NCBI RefSeq assembly: GCF_001953055.1
Contig: NZ_CP019044.1
Location: 806,001 to 870,000 of the forward strand
DNA: 64,000 bases
Reading direction: 5' to 3'
Origin: Salaquimonas pukyongi
GTDB taxonomy: Bacteria; Pseudomonadota; Alphaproteobacteria; Rhizobiales; Rhizobiaceae
The notes under the pieces were generated by a model, which searched no databases, was not told the DNA's origin, and saw only the letters and a list, made by a program, of their open reading frames with translations. How positions within the stretch are numbered: the first letter of the stretch is position 1; each line of letters starts with the position of its first letter. Positions 44,450 through 57,752 of this stretch are shown piece by piece. The position numbers and the translations under genes are program-made.

Positions 44450-44717
44450 GTCCAATCAACATGCAGGATTTGGAATGCGGTATGCGCGAAAATCGTTCAG
44501 TTTCAGGAGCAGGGCCGAAGACAGGTCGCCACCCTTTCAAGGATCTGCGACACCAAAATGAGCGATTTTCGCCATATCCTATAAGGACGCGGCGGCTTCT
44601 TGCCCTGAATGCGCTGAAAAGCCCTTGTGGTGGTCCGCACCACGGCGGCCTTTTTGCCTGCTCAGAACGAAAATCCGTCACGCGCCGCATCCGAAACCTG
44701 CATGTTGATTGGACCTA
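44447..44717. mobile_element. MITE-like element 1, TA-bounded inverted repeats
   Basis: 271 bp with perfect 21-base terminal inverted repeats: the left runs TAGGTCCAATCAACATGCAG(G) at 44447-44467 and its exact reverse complement lies at 44697-44717. Both ends are TA. A second inverted pair inside (44487-44499 with 44559-44571, 12 of 13 bases) and weaker similarity further inward give it high folding potential. It contains no plausible gene. Removing it while keeping one TA restores TAG-CAA-ATG between regulator and kinase. Confidence 0.8.
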
Positions 44718-44721
44718 GCAA

Positions 44722-46116
44722 ATGTGGGCGCGCATTAAGCAGCTTTCGCGCGTGACGGCCATTCGCCTGTCGATTGCCTATACGCTTGCCTTTGGCATTC
44801 TTGCGGTAATCCTCATTTTCTACATGACCGGCGGTGCGGTGGACTATCTGCGCCAGCAGTTCCGCCAGTCGATCAACGAGGAAATCCTTTCGCTTGAACG
44901 AACCTATCGCACCCGCGGCCTTAACGGCATGGTGCGCGAGATGGAGCGCCGCTCGCGTGCCCCTGGCGCCAATCTATATGTGGTAGCCGGGCCCGATGGC
45001 CGCATCCTTGCCGGCAATGTGCTGTCGATCGATCCGGAGGTCTTGGCCAGAAGCGGCTGGCAGGAACATCCCTTCGAATATGAAAGCCTTGCCGATGAAG
45101 ACGATGACCGCTCCAACCGGGCGGTGGCGCGCATCATGGATCTGCCCAATGGCATGCGCATCCTGATCGGCCAGGACATCGGCGAACCTGAACGCTTCCG
45201 CAAGGTGGTACGCCGCGCCCTTACCTTTTCCATGGGCATGATGCTGATGGCTGCCCTGCTCATCTGGTTTTTCGTGGGGCGCCGCGCGCTCAAGCGCATC
45301 GACATGGTTTCGCGCTCAACCGAACGCATCCTGGCCGGTGACCGCAGCGAACGGTTGCCGGTAGGCGATTCCAATGACGAGTTCGACCGGCTTTCAAAGC
45401 GCATGAACCTGATGCTTGACCGTATCTTCCTGCTTGATGAGGGATTGCGGAACGTGTCGGACTCCATCGCGCATGATCTGAAGACACCGCTTACCCGCCT
45501 GCGCAACAAGGCCGACCAGGCCCTGGCTGCCGATGCAGGCGAGCGCAGGCACGAATTGCTGTCGGACATCATTCAGGAGGCAGATCAGCTCATCAAGACC
45601 TTCAATGCCTTGTTGATGATTTCCCGGGTGGAAGCCGGTTCCCATGTCACCGACTTGCAGGCGCTCGATCTCAGTGAGCTGTTGAACGATGTTGCAGAAC
45701 TTTACGAGCCGGTTGCCGAGGATGAAGGCATTGTCTTTGAAGTGGATGTGCCGGAAGGACTGCGCATTGATGCAAGCCGCGAGCTGCTTTCCCAGGCAAT
45801 TACCAATCTGATTGATAATGCGCTCAAATACGGACTGCCGCCGGACGGAAAGGGCCGCATCTCCTTGAGCGCACGTTCGGACAAGAACCGGACAGTCATT
45901 ACAGTGCGTGACACTGGCCCCGGGATTCCCGCCGACAAATATGAGGCAGTCAAGGAGCGCTTTACCCGGCTCGATGACAGCCGCACCAAGCCGGGCAACG
46001 GGCTTGGGCTTGCATTGGTGGAAGCCATTGCGAAAATTCACGGTGGGCGGCTGGAATTCAGCGATGCCGCGCCGGGCCTTGAAGCAAAACTGATCTTGCC
46101 AGCACCTTCCGCATGA
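44722..46116 (+). CDS. EnvZ-type sensor histidine kinase
   Basis: A 464-residue membrane kinase with two helices (about 15-37 and 167-190) around a periplasmic sensor of about 125 residues, a HAMP domain (FVGRRALKRIDMVSRSTERILAGDRSERLP), HisKA (SDSIAHDLKTPLTRLRNKAD) and an ATPase domain (NLIDNALKYG, DTGPGIP, GNGLGLAL). It is the likely partner of the response regulator at 43772. Its ATG lies five bases after the right end of MITE-like element 1, and only a weak GGA lies upstream. Confidence 0.9.
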   Translation: MWARIKQLSRVTAIRLSIAYTLAFGILAVILIFYMTGGAVDYLRQQFRQSINEEILSLERTYRTRGLNGMVREMERRSRAPGANLYVVAGPDGRILAGNVLSIDPEVLARSGWQEHPFEYESLADEDDDRSNRAVARIMDLPNGMRILIGQDIGEPERFRKVVRRALTFSMGMMLMAALLIWFFVGRRALKRIDMVSRSTERILAGDRSERLPVGDSNDEFDRLSKRMNLMLDRIFLLDEGLRNVSDSIAHDLKTPLTRLRNKADQALAADAGERRHELLSDIIQEADQLIKTFNALLMISRVEAGSHVTDLQALDLSELLNDVAELYEPVAEDEGIVFEVDVPEGLRIDASRELLSQAITNLIDNALKYGLPPDGKGRISLSARSDKNRTVITVRDTGPGIPADKYEAVKERFTRLDDSRTKPGNGLGLALVEAIAKIHGGRLEFSDAAPGLEAKLILPAPSA

Positions 46117-46166
46117 ACGATCCTGCCGGCTGGTACGGTGCGAATCCGGGAATGCAGCAAAGCGGG

Positions 46167-46477
46167 TAGAGCCTTTCACGCTCTTATGGAAGCAGTTTGA
46201 ATGGTGGGATTTTTCACATCTGGCAAGGAGAATACCGCAGCAGGATGGTTGCCCATCCTGCGAGGATTTCGACGAATGCAGATTGGAAAAGCTTCCACAG
46301 CCGGGAGTTTGACCTGTTGAAACACCTGTCATTCCTGCAATCGTTTGAACCTGGTTCTTCGGCCTTCGCACAGCGCCCTGGAAAGCTGACAGTGTCTGCA
46401 CTGCTGCGCCTTTTGCGCCTCTCCGAAGACCGAACCCCCGGCGTTCAAACGATCCCATATGAGCGTGAAAGGCTCTA
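46167..46477. mobile_element. MITE-like element 2, TA-bounded inverted repeats
   Basis: 311 bp with 23-base terminal inverted repeats that match at 22 positions: left 46167-46189 begins TAGAGCCTTTCACGCTC, right 46455-46477 ends GAGCGTGAAAGGCTCTA. Both ends are TA. An internal perfect hairpin GCAGGATGG-TTGC-CCATCCTGC lies at 46240-46261. It differs in sequence from element 1. The element fills most of the 362-base gap between the kinase and glnE; I see no real gene in it. Its right end carries AAAGG (46468-46472), six bases before the glnE ATG. Confidence 0.8.
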
Positions 46478-46478
46478 A

Positions 46479-49434
<2,956 letters not shown>

Positions 49435-49436
<2 letters not shown>

Positions 49437-49467
49437 AAAAATCCCCGGATCACGAAGGATCCGGGGA
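49435..49467 (-). terminator. Terminator for the leftward pleC-like gene
   Basis: Inverted repeat CCCCGGATC (49443-49451) and GATCCGGGG (49458-49466) with a six-base loop. Seven A residues at 49435-49441 on the plus strand form the T tract behind the hairpin when read on the minus strand. It may also slow rightward transcription from glnE. Confidence 0.8.
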
Positions 49468-49495
49468 GCCAGTTGGCAGGGAAGCTCGTAGCGTA

Positions 49496-51907
49496 TTAAG
49501 CGGCAGCTTCTTCCGGTTTTGCTGCTTTCGCCTTGCGTTTGTTGACCCCGGTGCGGCTGAGCGGAAGCTGCACCGAAACAATGGTTCCTTCGCCTTCGCG
49601 GGAGCGGATTTTCAGTTTGCCGCCATGCATGTGGGCCAGTGAAGCAGAGATCGCCAATCCCAGGCCCGAACCCTTGTGATCGCGTGTCATCTGGTTCTGG
49701 GCTTGCTCGAACGGCCGGCCAAGTTTTGAAAGATCATGTCGCGAAATGCCGATTCCCTTGTCCTCGATGGAGATGCGCAGGCATTTGGAAACGATGCGCG
49801 CGCGCACGAAAATCTCCCCGCCCTTGCTTGAGAATTTGACGGCATTTGACAGGAGGTTAAGCAGGATTTGCTTGACCGCGCGGCGGTCGGCCTCGATTTC
49901 CAGGCCGGGGCGCACTTCCTCGCGTATGCGGATATCTTTCTTCGCCGCTTCGCGGCTTATGATGCGCAGCGTTTCCTCAAGAAGGCTGTCGACACTGACC
50001 GGTTCGAAATCCAGGGTAAAGCGCCCGGCCTCGATCTTGGACATGTCCAGAATATCGTTGATCACGCCGAGCAGAAACGCGCCGCTGTTGTGAATGTCGC
50101 GGCAGTATTCACGGTATTTCTCCGAACCCAGCGCGCCGAACATTTCCTCCTGCATGATCTCTGAAAAACCGATGATGGCGTTAAGCGGCGTGCGCAGCTC
50201 GTGGCTCATATTGGCCAGGAAATCGGATTTTGCCTGGTTGGCCTCCTCCGCACGGGTTCTTTCCTTCTCATGCTTGCCGGCAAGTTCCTCAAGCTGTCTT
50301 GCCTGCACTTCCAGCTTCTGGCGGGATTGCTTTAAATCGGCGATGGTCGCCTTCTGGCGCAGTTCGGAATTGATCAGCTGCTTTTCATGCCGCTTGATCG
50401 TCGTGATGTCGTTGCCGACTGATACATAGCCGCCATCCTGGGTCCGCCGTTCGTTGAACTGCAACCAGCGCCCGTCGCGCAGTTTCACCTCATAGGACCG
50501 CGAATTGCCGCTGTTCTTTCCGCCCTGGATGATCTCGGTGCCCTGCAGCGGGTTTCCGGCCTGTTCCATCAGTTCCTCGTAAGGCACGCCGGGAACGGCA
50601 AGTTGCGGCTTCAGTCCGTGCAGCTGCTGGAACTTTGAATTGCACATGACCAGCCGCTTGCGGTGGTCCCACAGCACGAAGGCTTCCGAGAGATTTTCGA
50701 TGGCATCATGCAGACGGGTGGAAATCGTCCGCGTCCGCATGCGGATTTTCTCCTGCTCGGTGACATCGATGGCAATGCCGATAAGATGGGGCTCGCCACG
50801 GCGGTTATAGACCACCTGGGCACGGATGCGCGTCCACAGCCACTGTCCGTTGTGGTGCCGCATCCTGAAAACCTTGTCGATGGCGTCTGCCTGTTCGACA
50901 AGCACCAGATCGGCGACGGAATAAAGGCTGGTGTCGTCCGGGTGGATCAGCTCGGCGATCTTCTGAAAGCCCAGAATATTGGCGTCGGGCTGGGACTTGT
51001 CATGCTCCATGCCAAGCAGGGCGAACATTGAATCCGACCAGTAGATACGGCCGCGCGAAATGTCCCAGTCCCACAAACCGCACTTGCCGCGGTCAAGCGC
51101 GGTTTCGAACCGGTTTTGCGCCAGAAGATAGATCGAGTCGGCTTCCCGCGCCCGCGCGCTCTGGGCAAAATAGGCATACAGAATGACCAGCAGAATGCTG
51201 GAAGTGCCGACAAAAAGGGAAACGTTGGTGGAAACCGCATAGCGCCAGTTTTCCATCATCGGATCTTTTGGCTGATAGAGCGTAATGCCGCCCAGTCCGT
51301 CGGGCAGAATGCGATGTACCGCCAGGGCCTGCACATCGCCTTCGACCACCACTTCACGGCTTGAAGCGGATCGTCCGAACATGGTCAGTAGATGCGCATT
51401 GCCAACCAGCGAATGTAGATTGCGGCCAACATACCGGCTGACCTGCGGCACCGTCGCAACGATGGTGTGGTCGCTGCCGGTCACCAGTATCTGGCGGTGC
51501 CCGCCAAGATAACGGGCAGCCACGGTATTGCGCAGAATGCGTTTCAGGGCTTCTTCATCGGGCAAGGCGCCATCGGCGTCGAGCTGATGGGAAATGCGCT
51601 CTTCCAGCAATTCGGCAATGAAGTGAAGTTCGGCGCGGTTGGTATCGATGATCTGTTCGGCAAACTTGTTGATCTGCACCCACCGGGCGACGCCCACGAC
51701 GGCGAGAAACAGGACAATCAGAACCGGCACCAGCCTGCGCAGAAAGTCTTCGGACGACAACAGGTTTTCGTATGCGGGATGGCTGAAAATCCGGGCATAG
51801 CCGCCCACACCGCGCGTGGCAGCACGGCCCTTTTGGCGTATTCCGCGCCCACCGGCTGCGGAATCCTGAAAGCCGGCGCTCGCTGGGCGGGCGTCCGCAT
51901 TCGCCAT
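49496..51907 (-). CDS. pleC: PleC-like sensor histidine kinase/phosphatase
   Basis: An 803-residue kinase: membrane helix at about 58-75, periplasmic region to about 228, second helix at 228-248, PAS domains at about 262-385 and 396-505, coiled coil, HisKA with His569 in FLANMSHELRTPLNAIIGFSEIM, and an ATPase domain ending near residue 785. HisKA sequence, two-helix topology and the place next to glnE and pepN agree with rhizobial PleC, which acts on DivK in asymmetric division. The symbol is given by similarity and synteny. Confidence 0.8.
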   Translation of the reverse strand: MANADARPASAGFQDSAAGGRGIRQKGRAATRGVGGYARIFSHPAYENLLSSEDFLRRLVPVLIVLFLAVVGVARWVQINKFAEQIIDTNRAELHFIAELLEERISHQLDADGALPDEEALKRILRNTVAARYLGGHRQILVTGSDHTIVATVPQVSRYVGRNLHSLVGNAHLLTMFGRSASSREVVVEGDVQALAVHRILPDGLGGITLYQPKDPMMENWRYAVSTNVSLFVGTSSILLVILYAYFAQSARAREADSIYLLAQNRFETALDRGKCGLWDWDISRGRIYWSDSMFALLGMEHDKSQPDANILGFQKIAELIHPDDTSLYSVADLVLVEQADAIDKVFRMRHHNGQWLWTRIRAQVVYNRRGEPHLIGIAIDVTEQEKIRMRTRTISTRLHDAIENLSEAFVLWDHRKRLVMCNSKFQQLHGLKPQLAVPGVPYEELMEQAGNPLQGTEIIQGGKNSGNSRSYEVKLRDGRWLQFNERRTQDGGYVSVGNDITTIKRHEKQLINSELRQKATIADLKQSRQKLEVQARQLEELAGKHEKERTRAEEANQAKSDFLANMSHELRTPLNAIIGFSEIMQEEMFGALGSEKYREYCRDIHNSGAFLLGVINDILDMSKIEAGRFTLDFEPVSVDSLLEETLRIISREAAKKDIRIREEVRPGLEIEADRRAVKQILLNLLSNAVKFSSKGGEIFVRARIVSKCLRISIEDKGIGISRHDLSKLGRPFEQAQNQMTRDHKGSGLGLAISASLAHMHGGKLKIRSREGEGTIVSVQLPLSRTGVNKRKAKAAKPEEAAA

Positions 51908-52115
51908 TTAAGGCCTCCCCGTATCGTTTTGCTGCCAACCGCCAACGCCGCACAGACGATTCGCCCCACCATGAATCAGGTGGAATTGCCTTGTCCAGAT
52001 CACGGCAGCCGAAATCGGGAAACAGCCGCAATTTTTCGCGGCCCGGAAGAAAAAGTGAGTCTTTTTTGTAACACCTGCCGGTGTCAAAGCGCCCTCAGCC
52101 GGGCGAAGCCCTCAA

Positions 52116-54767
52116 TCACGAAAGCATGCGATCGAGAATTTCACTGCTGTCTCGGGAGAGCTTTCGTCCCTTCTTCAAGCGGCGAAGGGCACTCTGCGCC
52201 TGTTTGCGGCGCTCGGGCTCCAGCATGCGCCAGGAGCGGAAGGCAGTCAGCAAACGGGCGGCCACCTGCGGGTTGATGGCGTCCAGTTTTCTGATCGCAT
52301 CAATGATGAAGCGGTAGCCCGCCCCATCTGCCCGGTTAAAGCCCGTCGGATTGCCGGAGGAAAAGGTACCGATCACCGAGCGGACACGGTTCGGATTGGT
52401 CCAGTTGAAAGCATCATCGGCAACAAGCTTGCGGCAGGTTGCCACCGCACCGCGCCCGCTGACGGCTGCCTGCGCGGCAAACCATTTGTCCAGAACGATC
52501 GGGTCGTCGCGATAGCGCTCATGGAAGCGCGTCACAGCGTCTTCGGCTGCCGGTGTGCCCTGCATTTCCTGAAGGATCAGCCGGAAGGCAAACTCCCGGT
52601 CCGTCATGTTGGTGGCAGCGCGGAATTTTTCCACCAGCGCTGCTTCAGCCGTCTCACTGTCGGCGTGAACGCCATAAGCCAACAAACGGTTGGCCAGTTC
52701 GCGCTTGCCTGCGTCCGCACCCGAGGGCTCAAAGCGGTCTGGCAGATCGAGCGTTTCGGTAATGGTTTCGCGCAGCGGCTCGAGCTGTTCGCCGACCGCG
52801 TTCGACAGTGCCCGGCGCGCCTTGTAAATCGCATCGGGGTTGATGTTGCGCCCCAGCAGCCTTGCAAGTTCCGTTTCCGAAGGCAATGTCAGCGCCATCG
52901 CCCGGAATGCCGGCTCCAGATCGCCGTTCTCCGCGATTTTGACGGCGGCATCCAGGAATTCCTTTTTCCATACCGGTTTTTTGCGCCGGGCAAGCGAGCG
53001 CATTGCCGCAAAGATCTGGCGTGAAGCGAACAGGCGGAAGGACTGCCAGCGCATGAACAGGTCGCTGTCATGGGCCGCCAGCAGGCCGAGTTCACGGTCC
53101 AGATGCCGGTAGTCGATTTCCACGGGCGCTGAAAAGCCGCGATTGATCGAAAGGACCGGCTTTTCGTCAATACCGTGAAAGGTGATCTTCTGCCGCCGCT
53201 GGCTGAGCTCGAAAATCCCGCCCTGGTCCTCCGCACCGGTGACCTTTTCCGCTTTCAGGTCCTGCTTGCTCACGCTGCCCACCAGCCCGACGGCGAGCGG
53301 CATGTGCAGGGGTTTTTTGCGTGCCTGGCCGGGTGTTGGGGCTTGCGATTGCTCGATGTCGACGGCAAAGGTCTTGCGGCTGCGGTCATAATGGGTGGCA
53401 ACATGCAGCACCGGTGTTCCAGCCTGGGTATACCACAGGAAGAAGCGGGACAGGTCGCGTTTGGAAACCGCCTCGAAACAGGCAATGAATTGTTCGATGG
53501 TCGCAGCTTCGCCATCGTGCTTGCTCAAATAGCGCCGCATGCCCTTCATGAACACATCGGGGCCCAGAAGCGTGGCAATCATCCGTACGAGTTCAGCGCC
53601 TTTTTCATACACCGTCGCGGTATAGAAGTTGTTGATCTCGCGATAGCGGTCTGGGCGCACCGGATGGGCGAGCGGGCCGGCATCCTCGGGAAACTGGTGG
53701 GCACGCAACAGGCTCACATCCTCGATCCGCTTGACCGCACGCGACCGCATGTCGGCGGAAAACTCCTGATCACGATAGACGGTCAGCCCTTCCTTCAGGC
53801 AGAGCTGGAACCAGTCGCGGCAGGTGATCCGGTTGCCCGTCCAGTTGTGGAAATATTCATGGGCGACAATACCCTCGATGCGCGCATAGTCGGTATCGGT
53901 CGCCGTTTCGGGGCTTGCCAGCACATACTTGTCGTTGAAGATGTTCAGCCCCTTGTTCTCCATCGCCCCCATGTTGAAGTCCGGTACGGCGACGATGTTG
54001 AAGACGTCCAGGTCATAGGCACAGCCGAAGACTTCCTCGTCCCAGCGCATGGAGCGCACCAGCGCGTCCATCGCATAGCCGGCCTGGTTCTCCTTGCCCT
54101 TCTGCACATGGATGCCGAGCTTTACCTTGCGGCCCTCGCTGGTCACATAGGCCCGGTGAATTGAACCAAGATCGCCGGCCACCAGGGCAAACAGGTAGGA
54201 CGGCTTGGGATGGGGGTCATGCCACTCGGCGAAATGGCGGCCACCGGCAAGTTTTCCCTTCCTGCCGGGATTGCCGTTGGAAAGTAGCAGCGGCGTTTGT
54301 TTCGCATCGGCCTCGAGCCGCACGCTGTAGACGGCCATCACATCCGGCCGGTCGGTAAAATAGGTGATGCGGCGGAACCCCTCCGCCTCGCACTGGGTGC
54401 AATAATTGCCGCCCGAAAGGTACAGCCCCGACAGCGCGGTGTTGGCACCGGGATTGACCCTGGTGACGGTCTTAAGGGTAAAGCGCTGCGGCGGGGAGGC
54501 AAGCGTGAAGCGATCCGGCGTTGCCGAATACCGATCACCGGCAAGCGGTTTGCCATCGAGCGAAGCCGACACCAGTTCAAGCCCGTCGCCATCGAGCACC
54601 AGCGGTGCGTCACCATCTGCTCCCTTGCGCCGCTCATAGCTGACGGTGGCCGTTACCTCCGACTGTTCTGGATGCAGCACGAATCGCAGATCCACGGTCC
54701 GCGCCAGATAGTCCGGCGCCCTGTAGTCTTTCAGATAGAACGATTTGGCAGTGTCGGTACGCAGCAT
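52116..54767 (-). CDS. pepN: Aminopeptidase N (M1 family)
   Basis: An 883-residue zinc aminopeptidase. It has the substrate-anchoring GAMEN motif (DFNMGAMENKGLNIFN) and the zinc site HEYFHNWTGNRITCRDWFQLCLKEGLTVYRDQEF (HExxH-x18-E). The C-terminal helical domains are complete. The start MLRTDTAKSFYLKDY (54767) is chosen over an upstream start at 54857 because PepN proteins begin with this block and GTGGGGAT precedes it. It removes N-terminal residues in the cytoplasm. Confidence 0.94.
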   Translation of the reverse strand: MLRTDTAKSFYLKDYRAPDYLARTVDLRFVLHPEQSEVTATVSYERRKGADGDAPLVLDGDGLELVSASLDGKPLAGDRYSATPDRFTLASPPQRFTLKTVTRVNPGANTALSGLYLSGGNYCTQCEAEGFRRITYFTDRPDVMAVYSVRLEADAKQTPLLLSNGNPGRKGKLAGGRHFAEWHDPHPKPSYLFALVAGDLGSIHRAYVTSEGRKVKLGIHVQKGKENQAGYAMDALVRSMRWDEEVFGCAYDLDVFNIVAVPDFNMGAMENKGLNIFNDKYVLASPETATDTDYARIEGIVAHEYFHNWTGNRITCRDWFQLCLKEGLTVYRDQEFSADMRSRAVKRIEDVSLLRAHQFPEDAGPLAHPVRPDRYREINNFYTATVYEKGAELVRMIATLLGPDVFMKGMRRYLSKHDGEAATIEQFIACFEAVSKRDLSRFFLWYTQAGTPVLHVATHYDRSRKTFAVDIEQSQAPTPGQARKKPLHMPLAVGLVGSVSKQDLKAEKVTGAEDQGGIFELSQRRQKITFHGIDEKPVLSINRGFSAPVEIDYRHLDRELGLLAAHDSDLFMRWQSFRLFASRQIFAAMRSLARRKKPVWKKEFLDAAVKIAENGDLEPAFRAMALTLPSETELARLLGRNINPDAIYKARRALSNAVGEQLEPLRETITETLDLPDRFEPSGADAGKRELANRLLAYGVHADSETAEAALVEKFRAATNMTDREFAFRLILQEMQGTPAAEDAVTRFHERYRDDPIVLDKWFAAQAAVSGRGAVATCRKLVADDAFNWTNPNRVRSVIGTFSSGNPTGFNRADGAGYRFIIDAIRKLDAINPQVAARLLTAFRSWRMLEPERRKQAQSALRRLKKGRKLSRDSSEILDRMLS

Positions 54768-54920
54768 CGGGTAATCCCCACTTTCCTTTGCCACTCCTAT
54801 CTCAAACGCATGGCGCGGGAAACCGGTTTGAGGGCTCTGGCGTTGCCATTCGCGCATGCCCTGCTATGAGAATTTGCAAGGCGGATATCCAAAGCCGTTT
54901 CCGATACCAGGGGCAAATGC

Positions 54921-56555
54921 ATGGCAGTCAATGCGGTAAAGGCACATCTGATCACGCTCAAGGCGCACAAGAACCGGCTTGCGCGCACCTCGATGCGTGA
55001 AATGTTTGCCGAAGATGCCAAACGCTTTAAGCGCTTTTCCATCGCCTGGGACCGGCTGCTCTTTGATTACTCCAAACATCGCCTGGATGAACGCAGTCTT
55101 GCCGCACTGCTCGATGTGGCGAAAACAGCTGGCGTGAAGGCCAGACGCGATGCCATGTTTTCCGGCAAGATCATCAACGCCACCGAGGGCAGGGCGGTTC
55201 TGCATACGGCACTGAGGGCGCCGTCCGGCGAGCTGATTGAATTCGATGGCCGCAATGTGATGGCGGATATTGCCGCCGTCCGCCGCGCCATGACGCGCTT
55301 TGCCAATGCCGTTCGCAGCGGCAGGTACAAGGTTGGCGGCGGCGCCATTACCGATGTCGTCAACATCGGTATCGGCGGTTCCAGCCTGGGCCCTGCCATG
55401 GCGGCCCGCGCTCTGGCGCCCTGGCACAATGGACCGAAAACCCACTTTGTCTCCAATGTGGATGCGGCCGATCTTGCCGAGGTATTCAAGGTTATCAGGC
55501 CGGAGACGACCCTGTTCATCATTGCCTCCAAGACCTTCACTACCCAGGAGACAATGCGCAATGCGGCGACCGCCCGCGCCTGGCTGCGCCGCAAGCTGAA
55601 GCGCAAGGATGTCGGGGCGCATTTTGCAGCGCTTTCCACCAGTCTGGATAAAACCCGCAAATTCGGCATTGCCGACGAACGAACCTTCGGGTTCTGGGAT
55701 TGGGTCGGCGGGCGCTATTCGGTTTGGTCTGCCATTGGCCTGTCAGTGATGATCGCCATCGGGCCGAAGCGGTTTGGCGAGTTTTTGGACGGGGCCCATG
55801 AGGCCGATACCCACTTCCGGACAGCCGATTATGGCGCAAACATTCCCGTTGTCATGGCCCTTTTGGGAGTGTGGTACCGCAATGTATGGGGCTTTGAGAC
55901 CCATGCGGTGCTGCCCTATGACAACCGGCTGGCCCGCTTTCCGGCCTATCTGCAGCAGCTGGAGATGGAATCGAACGGCAAGCGGGTGATGATGGACGGC
56001 CGCGCGGTGTCCACCGATACCGGCGCCATTCTGTGGGGCGAGCCCGGCACCGATGGCCAGCATGCCTTCTACCAGCTCATCCATCAGGGTACGTCCGTCA
56101 TCCCCTGCGATTTTCTGATCGCCGCCAAGTCGAACGACCGGCTTTCCGGCCACCATGAATTGCTGGTCGCCAACTGCCTTGCCCAGTCCGAAGCACTGAT
56201 GACCGGCAGAACGCTTGGCGAGGCAAAGGCCGAACTGGCGGCAGCCGGCCTGTCCGCTGCGGAAGTCAAACGGCTGGCACCGCACAAGGTGTTTGAAGGA
56301 AACCGCCCGTCCACCACCTTCCTCTATGAACGGCTCGACCCGAAAATGCTCGGCACGCTGATCGCGCTTTATGAGCACAAGGTCTTCGTTCAGGGCGTCT
56401 TGTGGGGGATCAATTCCTTCGACCAGTGGGGGGTCGAGCTGGGCAAGGTACTGGCAAACGATCTGATACCCATGGTCCGCGGCAAGAAGCCTGCCGGCAG
56501 AAAAGATGCTTCCACCGCCGGTCTGCTTGCCGCCTATCACAGAAAAAAACGCTGA
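54921..56555 (+). CDS. pgi: Glucose-6-phosphate isomerase
   Basis: A 544-residue cytoplasmic enzyme that interconverts glucose 6-phosphate and fructose 6-phosphate. Signatures are [51 protein letters not shown] and [12 protein letters not shown] near the end. It is of normal length. It is transcribed divergently from pepN and converges with the EamA gene. Confidence 0.96.
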   Translation: MAVNAVKAHLITLKAHKNRLARTSMREMFAEDAKRFKRFSIAWDRLLFDYSKHRLDERSLAALLDVAKTAGVKARRDAMFSGKIINATEGRAVLHTALRAPSGELIEFDGRNVMADIAAVRRAMTRFANAVRSGRYKVGGGAITDVVNIGIGGSSLGPAMAARALAPWHNGPKTHFVSNVDAADLAEVFKVIRPETTLFIIASKTFTTQETMRNAATARAWLRRKLKRKDVGAHFAALSTSLDKTRKFGIADERTFGFWDWVGGRYSVWSAIGLSVMIAIGPKRFGEFLDGAHEADTHFRTADYGANIPVVMALLGVWYRNVWGFETHAVLPYDNRLARFPAYLQQLEMESNGKRVMMDGRAVSTDTGAILWGEPGTDGQHAFYQLIHQGTSVIPCDFLIAAKSNDRLSGHHELLVANCLAQSEALMTGRTLGEAKAELAAAGLSAAEVKRLAPHKVFEGNRPSTTFLYERLDPKMLGTLIALYEHKVFVQGVLWGINSFDQWGVELGKVLANDLIPMVRGKKPAGRKDASTAGLLAAYHRKKR

Positions 56556-56593
56556 TGCAGACTGCCGCTGATGCTGCCCCCTACTGGCGCAGA

Positions 56594-57538
56594 TTAATGC
56601 GTGAAGCCGCGCCCGGAGGGTGAGCGGGTAAGGCGCTGATTCTTGCGTGCCTCGCGCCAGATCGAATAGACCGAGGCGGCAACAACCACGCTGGCACCGA
56701 TCCATGTGGCCGTTCCGGGCAGGGTCTCAAACACCAGATATCCCAGGATTGTCGCATAGATCAGCCGCATGTAGTCGAGCGAGGCCAGGATGGAGGCCTC
56801 TCCCCATTTGAACGCGAAGATGTTCGCCATCTGGGCCAGATAGGAAATTGCGCCCATGGCCACCAGCATCAACCACTCGGTGTTCGTCGGCCAGCGCCAG
56901 AAATAGATGGCCGGGATCGTTACCGCGATGCCAACACCGATTGCCTGCCAGGATAGGATGGTCGTCGGGCTGTCGCGTTTCGACATCAGCCGGATCAGCA
57001 CCATCACCAGGCCGGCACAGGCAGCACCGGCAACTGCCATCAGCCCATAACCGGTGAAACTTTCCGTACCGGGCCGCAGCATGATGAAGACACCGGCAAA
57101 GCCGAGCGCCACCGCCGTCCAGCGGCGCAGGCCCACAACCTCCCCCAGGATCCATACGGCAAAGATCGTCACAAAGAAGCTCTTTGCAAATCCAAGCGCC
57201 GTCGCATCGGCAAGCGGCATGTGAATGATCGCGGAAAAGCCCATCAGCATGGCCCCGAGGGCAAGCACGATGCGCAGGATTTGAAGGTGCGGCTGGCTCG
57301 TTTTCATGACGCCGGGAAAACCCCGGAGAATGGATGGCATCACAATGGCTGCCATGATGATCTGGCGGATGAACAGGATCTGGGTGACGTGCAAATGCTG
57401 CCCCAGAACCTTGATCATCAAGGTCATCAGGGCAAACAGGGCTGCCGCAACCAGAAGGGTCAACGATCCCTTCAGGTTTCCGGAAAGCGCATTGAAGCTG
57501 GAGCGGGTGGACTGGATTGACACGGTATGAACTTTCAT
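56594..57538 (-). CDS. EamA/DMT family transporter
   Basis: A protein of about 314 residues with ten predicted membrane helices in two EamA repeats. Typical parts are FLKGSLTLL-like start, LALGAMLMGFSAIIHMPLADATALGFAKSFFVTIFAVWILGE and MANIFAFKWGEASILASLDYMRLIYATILGYLVF. It is a drug/metabolite exporter; the substrate is unknown. ATG 57538 is preferred to TTG 57571. It lies divergent to the CoxL-like gene. Confidence 0.88.
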   Translation of the reverse strand: MKVHTVSIQSTRSSFNALSGNLKGSLTLLVAAALFALMTLMIKVLGQHLHVTQILFIRQIIMAAIVMPSILRGFPGVMKTSQPHLQILRIVLALGAMLMGFSAIIHMPLADATALGFAKSFFVTIFAVWILGEVVGLRRWTAVALGFAGVFIMLRPGTESFTGYGLMAVAGAACAGLVMVLIRLMSKRDSPTTILSWQAIGVGIAVTIPAIYFWRWPTNTEWLMLVAMGAISYLAQMANIFAFKWGEASILASLDYMRLIYATILGYLVFETLPGTATWIGASVVVAASVYSIWREARKNQRLTRSPSGRGFTH

Positions 57539-57752
57539 GGCCACGATGACAGAGTGTGCTGCCGCCTGCAATCGTGATTTTTTGCTTTTGTGCTGAACAG
57601 TCCGGCATGCAGGACCGGCTTCACCACCGGACCGATTGTTGCCTCCCGATCTGGCAAGCCTCGGCTTCCTGCACTACATAGGGATTCCCATCACCTAATA
57701 GACCAGGCGAGTGCATTTGCCACCTGCCTTGCCGTTCTGCCGGAGACACTCA

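Noticed and set aside
44461-44718. 85-codon plus-strand frame between response regulator and kinase
   Set aside because: It is contained in MITE-like element 1 and reads through its terminal repeat; no homology recognised.
46197-46478. 93-codon plus-strand frame before glnE
   Set aside because: It lies wholly inside the inverted-repeat element, includes the palindromic hairpin and the right end, and has no protein-like pattern.
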